Positions 52,948 to 61,467 of a DNA stretch of 64,000 nucleotides are shown here, one piece after another. A program made the translations under genes and the position numbers. Source of the stretch: Mesorhizobium sp. AR07 (GTDB lineage Bacteria; Pseudomonadota; Alphaproteobacteria; Rhizobiales; Rhizobiaceae). How positions within the stretch are numbered: the first letter of the stretch is position 1; every line of letters begins with the position of its first letter. The notes under the pieces were generated by a model that saw only the letters and a list, made by a program, of their open reading frames with translations, had not been told where the DNA came from and searched no databases. The stretch spans positions 295,504 to 359,503 of the forward strand of contig NZ_CP080526.1 of the NCBI RefSeq assembly GCF_024746815.1, given 5' to 3'.

Positions 52948-53729
52948 AAGTCATGAAGCCATTGCCTGAGATCCGCCTCGAAACAGGGCGCCCGACATTC
53001 GATGGGCGCCCACTGGCAAAGCGCGTCGGCCTTATCGCTTTAGCCGCCGACCACACCAGTGAGGTCGATTTCCGCCGCATGGTGGCGAGCGAGCGGATCG
53101 GCGTCTATGTGGCGCGCATTCCCTATGCCAATCCGACGACACCGGAAAATCTGCGCAAGATGCAGCCGTCACTTTCGGCCGGCGCGGCGCTCATCCTGCC
53201 AGACGAGCCGCTCGACGCCGTCTGTTACTCTTGCACCTCTGCCTCGGTGGTGATCGGCGATGCCGAGATTGAGGCCGCCATCCAGGCGGCGAAGCCCGGC
53301 GTTCCCGTGGTCACGCCGCCGATGGCAGGCGTGCGCGGCCTGAACGCCTTGGGCGTGAAGCGCATCAGCATTCTCACGCCTTATACCATCGAGACCAGCC
53401 GGCCGATGGCCGCCTATTTTGCGGCGCATGGCTTCGATATCGAGAGCTTCACCTGCCTCGGCTTCGAGGACGATCGCGAGATGGCACGCATCAAGCCGTC
53501 TTCCCTCGTGGAATTGGCGCGCAAGACCACGCATGCTCAGGCCGACGCGCTGTTCGTCTCCTGCACGGCGCTGCGCGCGGCGCTCGCCGTTCCCGGCATG
53601 GAAGAAGCGATCGGCCGCCCGGTCGTCACCAGCAATCAGGCCAGCGCCTGGAACTGTCTGCGGCTTTGCGGGGACGGCACAGCGCACCCCGAATTCGGCA
53701 GGCTGATGACGAAGCGGCTGACTGAGTGA
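52944..53729 (+). CDS. eutA: EutA, Asp/Glu racemase-arylmalonate decarboxylase-like protein
   Basis: 261 residues from ATG 52944. Two conserved cysteines lie where the family has its catalytic pair: AVCYSCTSASVVIGDAEIEA and ADALFVSCTALRAALAVPGM. In S. meliloti eutA follows ehuD in the same way. EutABC are thought to act in converting hydroxyectoine to ectoine; eutB and eutC do not follow here, so the role of EutA alone is unclear. Confidence 0.85.
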   Translation: MKVMKPLPEIRLETGRPTFDGRPLAKRVGLIALAADHTSEVDFRRMVASERIGVYVARIPYANPTTPENLRKMQPSLSAGAALILPDEPLDAVCYSCTSASVVIGDAEIEAAIQAAKPGVPVVTPPMAGVRGLNALGVKRISILTPYTIETSRPMAAYFAAHGFDIESFTCLGFEDDREMARIKPSSLVELARKTTHAQADALFVSCTALRAALAVPGMEEAIGRPVVTSNQASAWNCLRLCGDGTAHPEFGRLMTKRLTE

Positions 53730-53870
53730 TCGAATGTCAGCACACACATCTGCGGCGCATGATCCCGTGGGCCGAAGTGGGACGGGCATTCGACAACAAG
53801 TCCGGCTCACGCTCGCTCAACAAAAGCAATCGACTCCGCTTGGACTAACAAAATGAGGAGACCGCGAGCG

Positions 53871-55049
53871 ATGCAGCCAAACCTGAAATTCTCGCGAGGA
53901 GAATTTGCCGATCGTCTTGCGAAGACGCGGACGGCAATGGAGGCCAAGGGAGTCGACCTGCTTATTGTTAGCGACCCTTCCAACATGAACTGGCTTACCG
54001 GCTATGACGGGTGGTCGTTCTATGTTCATCAGGCGGTGATCGTCCCACCTACAGGCGAGCCCATCTGGTACGGCCGGGGCATGGACGCCAATGGCGCGAA
54101 GCACACCGCCTATCTGCAGCACGACAATATAATTCCGTATGCCGACCACTACGTACAGTCGACTGAGCGCCACCCTATGGACCACCTCGCGAATATCCTT
54201 GCCGGCAAGGGCTTTGGTTCGCTGCGCATAGGCGTTGAGATGGATAATTACTGGTTCTCGGCAGCGGCATTTGCCGCCCTAGTCAAGAATCTTCCGAACG
54301 CCCGCTTCGTCGATTGTACAGCGCTGGTGAACTGGCAGCGGGCGGTCAAAAGCCCGACCGAGATAAAATATATGCGCAGCGCCGCGCGCATAGTGGAGGC
54401 TATGCACCAGCGTATCGCCACTAAGATCGAGGTCGGCATGCGCAAATGCGATCTTGTCGCCGAAATCTATGACGCTGCAACTCGTGGGGTGGAAGGCGCG
54501 GGCGGTGACTATCCAGCTATCGTTCCAATGTTGCCCTCCGGGGCGGAGGCCAGTGCGCCGCACCTGACCTGGGATGACCGACCAATGCGTGCGGGAGAAG
54601 GCACCTTTTTTGAAATTGCGGGATGCCATAATCGATATCATGTGCCTCTGTCGCGAACCGTCTTCCTAGGAAAGCCTACCCAAGCCTTTCTCGACGCGGA
54701 AAGCGCAACTCTCGAAGGCTTGGAGGCTGGCCTGGCCGCCGCCAAACCGGGTAACACCTGTGAAGATATCGCTAAGGCGTACTTCGCTGTGTTGGCCCGT
54801 CATGGCATCGTCAAAGACAGCCGTACGGGTTATGGCATCGGTGTCAGCTATCCGCCGGATTGGGGTGAGCGCACTATGAGCTTACGTCCCGGCGACCGCA
54901 CGGAATTGCGGCCGGGTATGACTTTCCACTTCATGACAGGTCTTTGGCTGGAGGACATGGGTTTCGAGATCACTGAAAGCATTTTGATTACCGAGACCGG
55001 GGTCGAGTGCCTAGCCAACGTGCCACGCAAACTTCTCGTGAAGGAATGA
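53871..55049 (+). CDS. eutD: Ectoine hydrolase EutD (DoeA)
   Basis: 392 residues from ATG 53871 (AGGAGA upstream; an earlier in-frame ATG at 53853 is part of that site). M24 peptidase (pita-bread) fold with a creatinase-like N-domain (GVDLLIVSDPSNMNWLTGYD) and a C-domain (SPTEIKYMRSAARIVEAMHQ, GYGIGVSYPPDWGERTMSL, LRPGMTFHFMTGLWLEDMGF). The metal ligands of true peptidases are partly replaced, as in ectoine hydrolases. It opens the ectoine ring to N-acetyl-diaminobutyrate. The 141-base gap after eutA is where eutB and eutC would normally be. Confidence 0.9.
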   Translation: MQPNLKFSRGEFADRLAKTRTAMEAKGVDLLIVSDPSNMNWLTGYDGWSFYVHQAVIVPPTGEPIWYGRGMDANGAKHTAYLQHDNIIPYADHYVQSTERHPMDHLANILAGKGFGSLRIGVEMDNYWFSAAAFAALVKNLPNARFVDCTALVNWQRAVKSPTEIKYMRSAARIVEAMHQRIATKIEVGMRKCDLVAEIYDAATRGVEGAGGDYPAIVPMLPSGAEASAPHLTWDDRPMRAGEGTFFEIAGCHNRYHVPLSRTVFLGKPTQAFLDAESATLEGLEAGLAAAKPGNTCEDIAKAYFAVLARHGIVKDSRTGYGIGVSYPPDWGERTMSLRPGDRTELRPGMTFHFMTGLWLEDMGFEITESILITETGVECLANVPRKLLVKE

Positions 55050-55052
55050 ACC

Positions 55053-56057
55053 ATGCTGGACCGCCCTCTCCGCCAGTCGCCGATCGCGCCCACGGTTGTT
55101 TTTTCGTCTAAAGGCACACAGCACGGCTTTATGCGCCTGCCTTTCAGCCGCGACGACTCTGCCTGGGGGTCCGTGATGATCCCGGTTACGGTCGTACGGA
55201 ACGGCGAGGGGCCGACGGCTCTACTCACCGGCGGCAACCATGGAGACGAATATGAGGGACCGATTGCGCTTTTCGACTTGGCGCGTTCTCTGAAGGCTGA
55301 AGACGTCACCGGGACTGTCATCATCGTGCCGGCCATGAATTATCCCGCGTTTCTCAGCGGTACCCGAACTTCGCCGATCGATAGAGGGAATATGAACCGG
55401 TCCTTCCCCGGCGCGCCGGATGGGACCGTCACCCAGAAGATTGCCGACTATTTCCAGCGATACCTGCTGCCGTTAGCAGACATCGTGCTGGACTTCCACT
55501 CAGGTGGCAAGACTCTCGATTTCCTCCCCTATTGCGCGGCACACCGGCTGCCGGACAAGAAACAGGAGCGCAAGAGCTTTGAGTTTGTTCAGGCCTTCGG
55601 CGCACCATATTCCATGGCGATGCTGGAGATAGACGCGGTCGGCATGTACGACACCGCCGCCGAGGAAATGGGGAAGGTCTTCGTCACCACCGAACTCGGA
55701 GGCGGGGGTACCACGACTGCGAAAAGTGTCCGAATTGCCAAGACCGGTGTTGCCAATGTCTTGAAAGCAGCGGGGATCCTGAAAGGTGAAGTCCAGGCCC
55801 TCCCAACCATCTGGCTCGATATGCCTGACGGCGATTGTTTCTCCTTCGCCGAGGATGGCGGGCTTTTTGAACCGCTCCATGACCTTGGCGACCGCGTTGC
55901 AAAAGGTGATGCGGTCGCTCGCATTTATCCCCTAGGTCGCACCGGCGCCGAACCGTTGGTGGTGAGTGCGAAGATGGACGGCGTGATCGCCGCACGTCAT
56001 TTCCCCGGTCTTGTGAACGTCGGTGACTGCATCTCGGTCTTGGCTGTCCGATCGTAG
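55053..56057 (+). CDS. eutE: N-acetyl-L-2,4-diaminobutyrate deacetylase EutE (DoeB)
   Basis: 334 residues. Succinylglutamate desuccinylase/aspartoacylase fold with zinc ligands in LTGGNHGDEYEGPIALFDLA (His, Glu) and DIVLDFHSGGKTLDFLPY (His); VTTELGGGG supplies a probable catalytic Glu. It releases acetate and L-2,4-diaminobutyrate. It starts three bases after eutD. The enzymes turning diaminobutyrate into aspartate (DoeD, DoeC) are not intact in this window. Confidence 0.9.
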   Translation: MLDRPLRQSPIAPTVVFSSKGTQHGFMRLPFSRDDSAWGSVMIPVTVVRNGEGPTALLTGGNHGDEYEGPIALFDLARSLKAEDVTGTVIIVPAMNYPAFLSGTRTSPIDRGNMNRSFPGAPDGTVTQKIADYFQRYLLPLADIVLDFHSGGKTLDFLPYCAAHRLPDKKQERKSFEFVQAFGAPYSMAMLEIDAVGMYDTAAEEMGKVFVTTELGGGGTTTAKSVRIAKTGVANVLKAAGILKGEVQALPTIWLDMPDGDCFSFAEDGGLFEPLHDLGDRVAKGDAVARIYPLGRTGAEPLVVSAKMDGVIAARHFPGLVNVGDCISVLAVRS

Positions 56058-56177
56058 TTGCTAAAGCGCTGCCCCTGCGACTGTACCAATCTCCTTCGAC
56101 AGCTTGACAGCGAACGTGCTCGCTCCTTTCGCCTCATCCCAATGAGAAAGGTTCGTGAACAAACTCATCAGCCTGCC

Positions 56178-56189
56178 TGTGACGTCACA
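56178..56189. promoter_or_regulatory. Palindrome TGTGACGTCACA upstream of the second dehydrogenase-like gene
   Basis: A perfect 12-base palindrome 36 bases before the ATG at 56225, in the 167-base gap after eutE. A similar half (GTGGCGTCA) follows it. Possible operator; no regulator assigned. Confidence 0.35.
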
Positions 56190-56224
56190 CCACGTGGCGT
56201 CATCCGAATAAGAGAGGATGCACT

Positions 56225-57244
56225 ATGAAAGTTGCCTGCTCGTGGCATGCCACTGACGAGGAGCTGAAGTACCTGAAGGATGCATTGCCGGCCGGTACCA
56301 ACGTAGTAGCGCCATGTGGCGACTACTTTTCACGATTTGAATGTACATTCAATGATGTCAGAGATCTTGTCGTGGACGCGGACGCTATCATCGGCTACAC
56401 TCTGCCGAGGGGCGCAATAGATACTGCAAAAAACCTGAAGTTCATCAGTTTTATGCACTCAGGAATAAATGAACTCGACCTCAATTTTCTAAAAGAGAGA
56501 AGAATAAAGGTCGCAAATATTCGCGGATCGAATGCGATCGCGGTTGCTGAACAGACTATGATGTTCATGCTTTCATTGGCTAAATTGACCGTGTTAAAAC
56601 ACAACATGGCTTCGAATGGACAGCAGGTTTTTCCGTGGTGGGAGGATGGAACCCGGGCTGCCATGTTGCACGGTCGTACGTTAGGACTTCTGGGTGTCGG
56701 TAATGTCGGAAGTCGCGTCGCCAAACGTGCGAAAGCCTTTGACATGCAGGTCTTGGGCGTTCGTCGCGACAAAGACGCAGGCGTCGAACATGTCGATTCC
56801 ATGTACGGTATGGATCACCTACATTCCGTGCTAGCTAAAAGTGACTACGTCGTACTGGCAATGCCGCTCACCCGAGACACCGAGCAGTTCTTCGGCAAGT
56901 CCGAAATCGATGCAATGAAACCTTCGGCATTTCTTATTAACGTCGCACGTGGCACCCTGGTTGCTGAAAAGCCTCTGCATGAGGCGCTCATCTCCGGTCG
57001 TTTGCGCGGTTACGCAGCCGATGTTTGGTGGTGGTATGAGAACGCGATGCCAGCCACGTGTTACAACGGCACTATGTCTCGGCTGGGGGTACATAAATTG
57101 CCGAATGTCCTGTGCTCAGGGGATCAAGCCTCCAATGCCGACGACGTCCTTGAACGCAATCTCGCCTACGGCACCCAGAATCTAGTAGAATTTTTTGGAG
57201 GTCAGGTAGTTAAAAATGAGGTTAGTCTCGACCTAGGATATTAG
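56225..57244 (+). CDS. D-isomer 2-hydroxyacid dehydrogenase-like protein lacking the catalytic His (paralogue)
   Basis: 339 residues, MKVACSWHATDEELKYLKDA, with GAGAGGA upstream. Paralogous to the protein at 47329 over its whole length. It has a dinucleotide fold (TLGLLGVGNVGSRVAKRAKA) and an Arg in LINVARGTL. Where the Glu and His are expected it reads GYAADVWWWYENAMPATCYN and NVLCSGDQASNADD. It closes the ehu-eut gene run. Two such paralogues at the borders of one catabolic region suggest a linked role that I cannot name. Confidence 0.82.
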   Translation: MKVACSWHATDEELKYLKDALPAGTNVVAPCGDYFSRFECTFNDVRDLVVDADAIIGYTLPRGAIDTAKNLKFISFMHSGINELDLNFLKERRIKVANIRGSNAIAVAEQTMMFMLSLAKLTVLKHNMASNGQQVFPWWEDGTRAAMLHGRTLGLLGVGNVGSRVAKRAKAFDMQVLGVRRDKDAGVEHVDSMYGMDHLHSVLAKSDYVVLAMPLTRDTEQFFGKSEIDAMKPSAFLINVARGTLVAEKPLHEALISGRLRGYAADVWWWYENAMPATCYNGTMSRLGVHKLPNVLCSGDQASNADDVLERNLAYGTQNLVEFFGGQVVKNEVSLDLGY

Positions 57245-57301
57245 AATCCGCAAGCGTTGATTTAAGGTCGACAACGGATTTCCGAAGATCGGAAGCCGTT
57301 T

Positions 57302-57500
57302 AGGCAAGTTCTTGAAAAATCTCCGCGGCGGCTCCGGATTTTCTGCTAATAGAATAGCAATGCGGCCCATTCGCAAAATCTTCGTCCTCACGAACCGTAT
57401 CTCCCAAGGCCAAGCGGATTGCATGCCGCTATTCTGCGCGATCTACAATGAACAGATCTGGAGGCGTTACTAGTAGCCGGCGTGTTCGAGCCTGGTGAAG
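57302..57500 (-). pseudogene. MocR-type regulator, C-terminal remnant
   Basis: Minus reads SDFLHQARTRRLLVTPPDLF, IVDRAE, a TAG stop, then RHAIRLALGDTVREDEDFAN. It matches the end of the MocR gene at 34948 (ARSLGLLVSPPDPFIIGRAV ... AVRLALGDTNRNDQDF). A third, dead regulator of the same subgroup. Confidence 0.65.
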
Positions 57501-57589
57501 AAAGTCTGAGACCTCCACTATTGCGGCAACGTAAGCCAGGTGTGGAGCGCGTAGGGATGCGTCACAAATTTCGTAAGTGCCCCAGCACG

Positions 57590-57840
57590 GCTGGACCAAT
57601 TTGGCGCATCCGATCTGCGTTGCCGCCGGCGTCGCCAACCTCGAACTGGACGACGAGATGGACCTGGTTAAAAACGCTGGCGAGACTGGAGCCTATTTTC
57701 GTGCCCAGTCGCCAAGGCCTCGGCGGCCATAAGCATGTCGGCGAGGTGCGCGACGACGGCATGCTGGCGGCGATCGAATTCGTCCTGGACCGAGACGACC
57801 GCGTAACGTCGCGGCCGCGCCACTGCATAGTGCGAACGCT
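57590..57840 (+). pseudogene. Class III aminotransferase C-terminal remnant (DoeD-like?)
   Basis: Plus reads CVAAGVANLELDDEMDLVKN and AGETGAYFRAQ; in another frame GLGGHKHVGEVRDDGMLAAI, EFVLDRDDR. This is the small-domain end of an omega-amino acid:pyruvate-type transaminase. DoeD, the diaminobutyrate transaminase of ectoine breakdown, is of this class, and the position next to eut genes makes it a candidate; proof would need the missing part. Confidence 0.5.
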
Positions 57841-57925
57841 TGGGCATTTATTGCAAGAATGCAATATTCGAATATTGCTATCTCCAGATCCATTTGATAT
57901 GGATGGCACCGCTTGAGGAGACCGC

Positions 57926-58693
57926 ATGATTCGGCCCGGTAGAACTCCACTTCACATTCAGCTCGCCGATATCATTCGGTCTCAGATCGAGAGCGGCGCC
58001 GTCAACGCTGGCGATCAACTCCCCACTGAGATGGAGTTGATGAAGCAGCACGAGCTCAGCAGCAGTACGGTGCGACAGGCTGTGCTTGCCCTTGTCGGTG
58101 AAGGGTTGCTTTATCGACGCGCTGGCAAGGGAACCTTCGTTGCCAAGCGTTATATCGGTCGGGACCTCCTCACTTTTTCAGGATTTTCGGAAGAAGCGGT
58201 AGCGCGTGGCTTCCGGCCGGGTACTAGGCATATGACGGTCGACTGGCGTCCCGCTGACGCCGTGGCAGCCGCGCTTAACGTGCCGACCGATGAGAGCGTC
58301 TTGACCATCGAGCGCCTGCGCACGATCGACGACGAGGTCGTAGCGGTTGAGACAGTTTCGTTCGTCGCGGCAATCGGGCGCCACATGGAAAAGCTTGACC
58401 TTGCCGATACCTCTTTCACCGAGATTCTTGAGCAGCACCTTGGTGTGCCGCTTGTCCGAGCCAAGCAGGAGATACGTGCCGGCATCGCGCGTGCCAAACT
58501 GGCAAAAGCACTCGATGTGTCGAGCGGCACTGCGGTGCTGCAAATTGACCGTACCGCCTTCGACGCGAGCGATAAGGTTATTTACTTTTCGTCCTCGTCG
58601 TATCGGGCGGACCGATACATTTACACCGGCTGGATCGAGCGAGAGAGCGTCTCGATCGCTCAACCTCGCCAATTAATCGCCCGGAGTAGATGA
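57926..58693 (+). CDS. GntR/HutC-family regulator (UTRA domain)
   Basis: 255 residues, AGGAG before ATG 57926. GntR winged helix (PLHIQLADIIRSQIESGAVN, AGDQLPTEMELMKQHELSSS TVRQAV) then a UTRA ligand domain (LTIERLRTIDDEVVAVETVS, GTAVLQIDRTAFDASDKVIY FSSSSYRADRY). First gene of a six-gene run; its stop overlaps the kinase start (ATGA), so it is probably autoregulated and controls the operon. The effector is likely a sugar-acid intermediate. Confidence 0.88.
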   Translation: MIRPGRTPLHIQLADIIRSQIESGAVNAGDQLPTEMELMKQHELSSSTVRQAVLALVGEGLLYRRAGKGTFVAKRYIGRDLLTFSGFSEEAVARGFRPGTRHMTVDWRPADAVAAALNVPTDESVLTIERLRTIDDEVVAVETVSFVAAIGRHMEKLDLADTSFTEILEQHLGVPLVRAKQEIRAGIARAKLAKALDVSSGTAVLQIDRTAFDASDKVIYFSSSSYRADRYIYTGWIERESVSIAQPRQLIARSR

Positions 58694-59625
58694 TGCCTAC
58701 CTGTGAAGTTTATGTCGTCGGCTCGTATGGAGTTGCGTTCTGGATTGTGGGCGAGGTGCCGGCGCCAGGTGAAACCTTACTAGGATCGGGGTTCGCCTTC
58801 GGAAATGGCGGCAAGGGCTCTAATCAGGCTATCGGAGCTGCGCGACTCGGCGCCAGATGCAAACTGCTGGCGGGCGTCGGCGCCGACAAGTTCGGTGACG
58901 AGGCACTGCAACTTTGGCGCGCCGAAGGCGTCGACTGCTCGGCGGTGAGGCAGATGGCCGAGACGCCAACGATGGCCGGGATCATCATTCTCGACGCCGC
59001 AGGCGAGAACCGCATCATCACCGATCCCGGCGCCAACGCGCTGCTCACCGGGACCGATGTCGAAACCTTCGCCGCCACCTGGACGAGCCCGGGCATCCTA
59101 CTGACACAGCTCGAGATCCCAGTAGAGACGGCGGCCCGCGCGCTTGCCATCGGCAAGGCGCGGGGACTGACGACCATCCTGAATCCCGCACCTGGGCGCG
59201 CCCTGCCCAAGGAAATCTTTGCCGACGTTGACATCCTAACGCCGAATCAGTCCGAGGCGCGCATTCTGCTGGGGCTCGACGTGGACGATCGTCAGGCTGA
59301 CGCCGATTTAGCGGCAAGACTGCGAGGTCTCGGCGTGGGACACGTCGTCATGACGCTGGGAACGGATGGGGCCTTGATTGCCGGCCCCGACGGACAGACC
59401 AAGATCGCGAGCTACCCAGTCGACGTCGTCGATACTACCGGGGCCGGAGATGCATTCAATGGGGCACTCGCTGCAGGGTTGGCCAGTGGATTGACCCTCG
59501 CTGACGCCGTTCGCCGCGGCACCGCAGCGGGCGCCCTCGCAGTTACGAAAAAGCTCGTGGTTCCGGCATTGCCCGATGAGAGTCAGATTTCAGAATTGAT
59601 GAAAAACCGGACCGCTTTTGCATGA
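58690..59625 (+). CDS. PfkB-family sugar kinase (ribokinase / KDG kinase-like)
   Basis: 311 residues. PfkB signature 1 (FGNGGKGSNQAIGAARLGAR) and signature 2 (DVVDTTGAGDAFNGALAAGL, catalytic Asp). In this gene setting it could phosphorylate a 2-keto-3-deoxy sugar acid made by the dehydratase below; ribokinase activity is the alternative. It overlaps both neighbours by four bases. Confidence 0.85.
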   Translation: MMPTCEVYVVGSYGVAFWIVGEVPAPGETLLGSGFAFGNGGKGSNQAIGAARLGARCKLLAGVGADKFGDEALQLWRAEGVDCSAVRQMAETPTMAGIIILDAAGENRIITDPGANALLTGTDVETFAATWTSPGILLTQLEIPVETAARALAIGKARGLTTILNPAPGRALPKEIFADVDILTPNQSEARILLGLDVDDRQADADLAARLRGLGVGHVVMTLGTDGALIAGPDGQTKIASYPVDVVDTTGAGDAFNGALAAGLASGLTLADAVRRGTAAGALAVTKKLVVPALPDESQISELMKNRTAFA

Positions 59626-60386
59626 AGATTAAGGTTGCTTTCCTTCCCACTAGTCCCCTGGCTATTGCCGGAGACGTGTGCATTGTCGTGGACGTGATCC
59701 GTGCCACCACAGCTCTCGTCGGACTTTTCGACGCCGGCAGCAATCGTGTGTTTGTTGGAGGATTTCACTCGGACGTCGCCAAAGCGCGCGCCGCCGTGGG
59801 TGAGAATGGCGTTATTTGCGCGGAGCTGGATGATGGATCAACACCCCTCGGATTCGATCATGAGCCCTCGCCGTCCCTCCTGTCCCGACTCGATCTGTCG
59901 GGCCGCTCCGCAATGCTGGCAACGGCAAATGGCACGCCAGCTATTCTCGCGGCAGTCCGCGAAGGCGCAGCCTTGATACTGCTTGGTTCGCTGCGAAACC
60001 TTGATGCCGTTGCCCGGCGTGCGCTCGCGGAGGCATCATCGCGCAATGCGGACATCACGATAATCTGCTCAGGCCAACTTCGGAACTCGCGTGTTGCGAT
60101 TGAGGATAGCTATTGCGCCGGAATGATCGTTTCACGGTTTTGTGAACTTGCAACGGATGGCGCGGTCGAGCTCGACGACTCGGCGTCGCTCGCTCACGGC
60201 TTCACAATGTCGCAAAATAGTGCAGTGAAGGTGTTGCTGAGCTCGATGACCGGTCGCCGCTTCATCGGCAACTGCAGGCAGAACGACGTGGAGTTCTGTG
60301 CGCTCATCAATGAATCGACAATCGTTCCGGTCGTTGCCGCGCAAGGCGAAGACTCCGATCATCCGGTCTATCTCCTCGATGCCTAG
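59622..60386 (+). CDS. ComB-like 2-phosphosulfolactate phosphatase family protein
   Basis: 254 residues, MKIKVAFLPTSPLAIAGDVC. ComB-type features: VVDVIRATTALVGLFDAGSN near the start, PLGFDHEPSPSLLSRLDLSG, then SAMLATANGTPAILAAVREG and an acidic EDSYCAG. ComB dephosphorylates phosphosulfolactate in coenzyme M synthesis, which is not expected in this organism. In a sugar-acid operon a different phosphorylated hydroxyacid is a more likely substrate. Confidence 0.75.
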   Translation: MKIKVAFLPTSPLAIAGDVCIVVDVIRATTALVGLFDAGSNRVFVGGFHSDVAKARAAVGENGVICAELDDGSTPLGFDHEPSPSLLSRLDLSGRSAMLATANGTPAILAAVREGAALILLGSLRNLDAVARRALAEASSRNADITIICSGQLRNSRVAIEDSYCAGMIVSRFCELATDGAVELDDSASLAHGFTMSQNSAVKVLLSSMTGRRFIGNCRQNDVEFCALINESTIVPVVAAQGEDSDHPVYLLDA

Positions 60387-61467
60387 TAGCGCAGACGCCA
60401 TCGGATTGATCAGTGGCCGACCTCGAGTCCTGGCCACAGCAGATCTTAGCCCGGAAGGGATCGCCGCGCTCCGCGAAATAAGCGAGCTTACATTGCTCGG
60501 CTGGGCGGCCGGCGAGTGGTTCTGCAATCGCAAGGCGCTAATTGACGCAATAGCTGATGCAGAGGTTGTGATAGCGGGATACGAGCGTTTCGACGAGGAA
60601 CTGCTGGCTGCCGCACCTCAACTTCGCGCCATCCTCTCAGTGCGCTCGGCCCCGGAAGCGAACATCGATGTGGCGGCCGCAACGGCGCGGGGCATCGCCG
60701 TCTTGCACACTGTCGGGCGCACGGATCACGGGGTTGCAGAGTTCACGGTTGCTCTCGCGCTGGGGCTTGCTCGGCACCTTATCCCTGCCGGTGCATGGAT
60801 TAGGTCCCGCTCCCCTGACTTCGACGCCGGGGAGGACTTCTATCGTGGCACGGTATGGGGTCGCGGCGCGGGTTCTCCGCAACTCGCATTCACCGGCATC
60901 GAGCTGCATGGTCGCACACTCGGTATCGTCGGCTTTGGGGCAATTGGTCGTGTCGTCGCGGAAAAGTTTTCCGGCTTTGGCATGAGGATCATCGCCCATG
61001 ATCCTTATGTCGATAGCGCCGAGTTAGAAACCCTCGGTGTCGAACCGGTCTCACTCGACGAACTTCTGGCACGCTCGGGGATCGTCACGTTGCATGCGCG
61101 GCTCAGCACACAAACGCGCGGCATGATCGGTGCAGACCAGCTCGATCGGATGGGCCCAGGCGCATATCTCATCAACACAGGTCGGGCAGGCCTCATCGAC
61201 ACTGCCGCACTAATGCGAGCCTTGGATCGCGAACAGATCGCTGGTGCCGCGCTAGACGTCTTTGACACGGAGCCGCCTTCGGCGAGGGATCCGCTTGTTA
61301 CTCATCCGCGCGTCCTTGCGACGCCTCACATCGCCGCGTGGACCGAAGAAATGCGCGTACGTCACACCCGCAGCATTGTGCAAAACCTGCAGCAGCTCTT
61401 GGCCGGAAAACCTGGCAACCTGTCGAACCCCGGAGCTCTCACAATGGCTGGGAGAACAGTGTCTTGA
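60379..61467 (+). CDS. D-2-hydroxyacid dehydrogenase (phosphoglycerate dehydrogenase-like)
   Basis: 362 residues from ATG 60379, overlapping the ComB-like gene by eight bases. NAD-binding TLGIVGFGAIGRVVAEKFSG; catalytic Arg in LINTGRAGLID, acidic residues in DVFDTEPP, and His in LATPHIAAWTEEM. Unlike the two ectoine-flanking paralogues it keeps the full catalytic set. Substrate unknown. Confidence 0.85.
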   Translation: MPSSADAIGLISGRPRVLATADLSPEGIAALREISELTLLGWAAGEWFCNRKALIDAIADAEVVIAGYERFDEELLAAAPQLRAILSVRSAPEANIDVAAATARGIAVLHTVGRTDHGVAEFTVALALGLARHLIPAGAWIRSRSPDFDAGEDFYRGTVWGRGAGSPQLAFTGIELHGRTLGIVGFGAIGRVVAEKFSGFGMRIIAHDPYVDSAELETLGVEPVSLDELLARSGIVTLHARLSTQTRGMIGADQLDRMGPGAYLINTGRAGLIDTAALMRALDREQIAGAALDVFDTEPPSARDPLVTHPRVLATPHIAAWTEEMRVRHTRSIVQNLQQLLAGKPGNLSNPGALTMAGRTVS

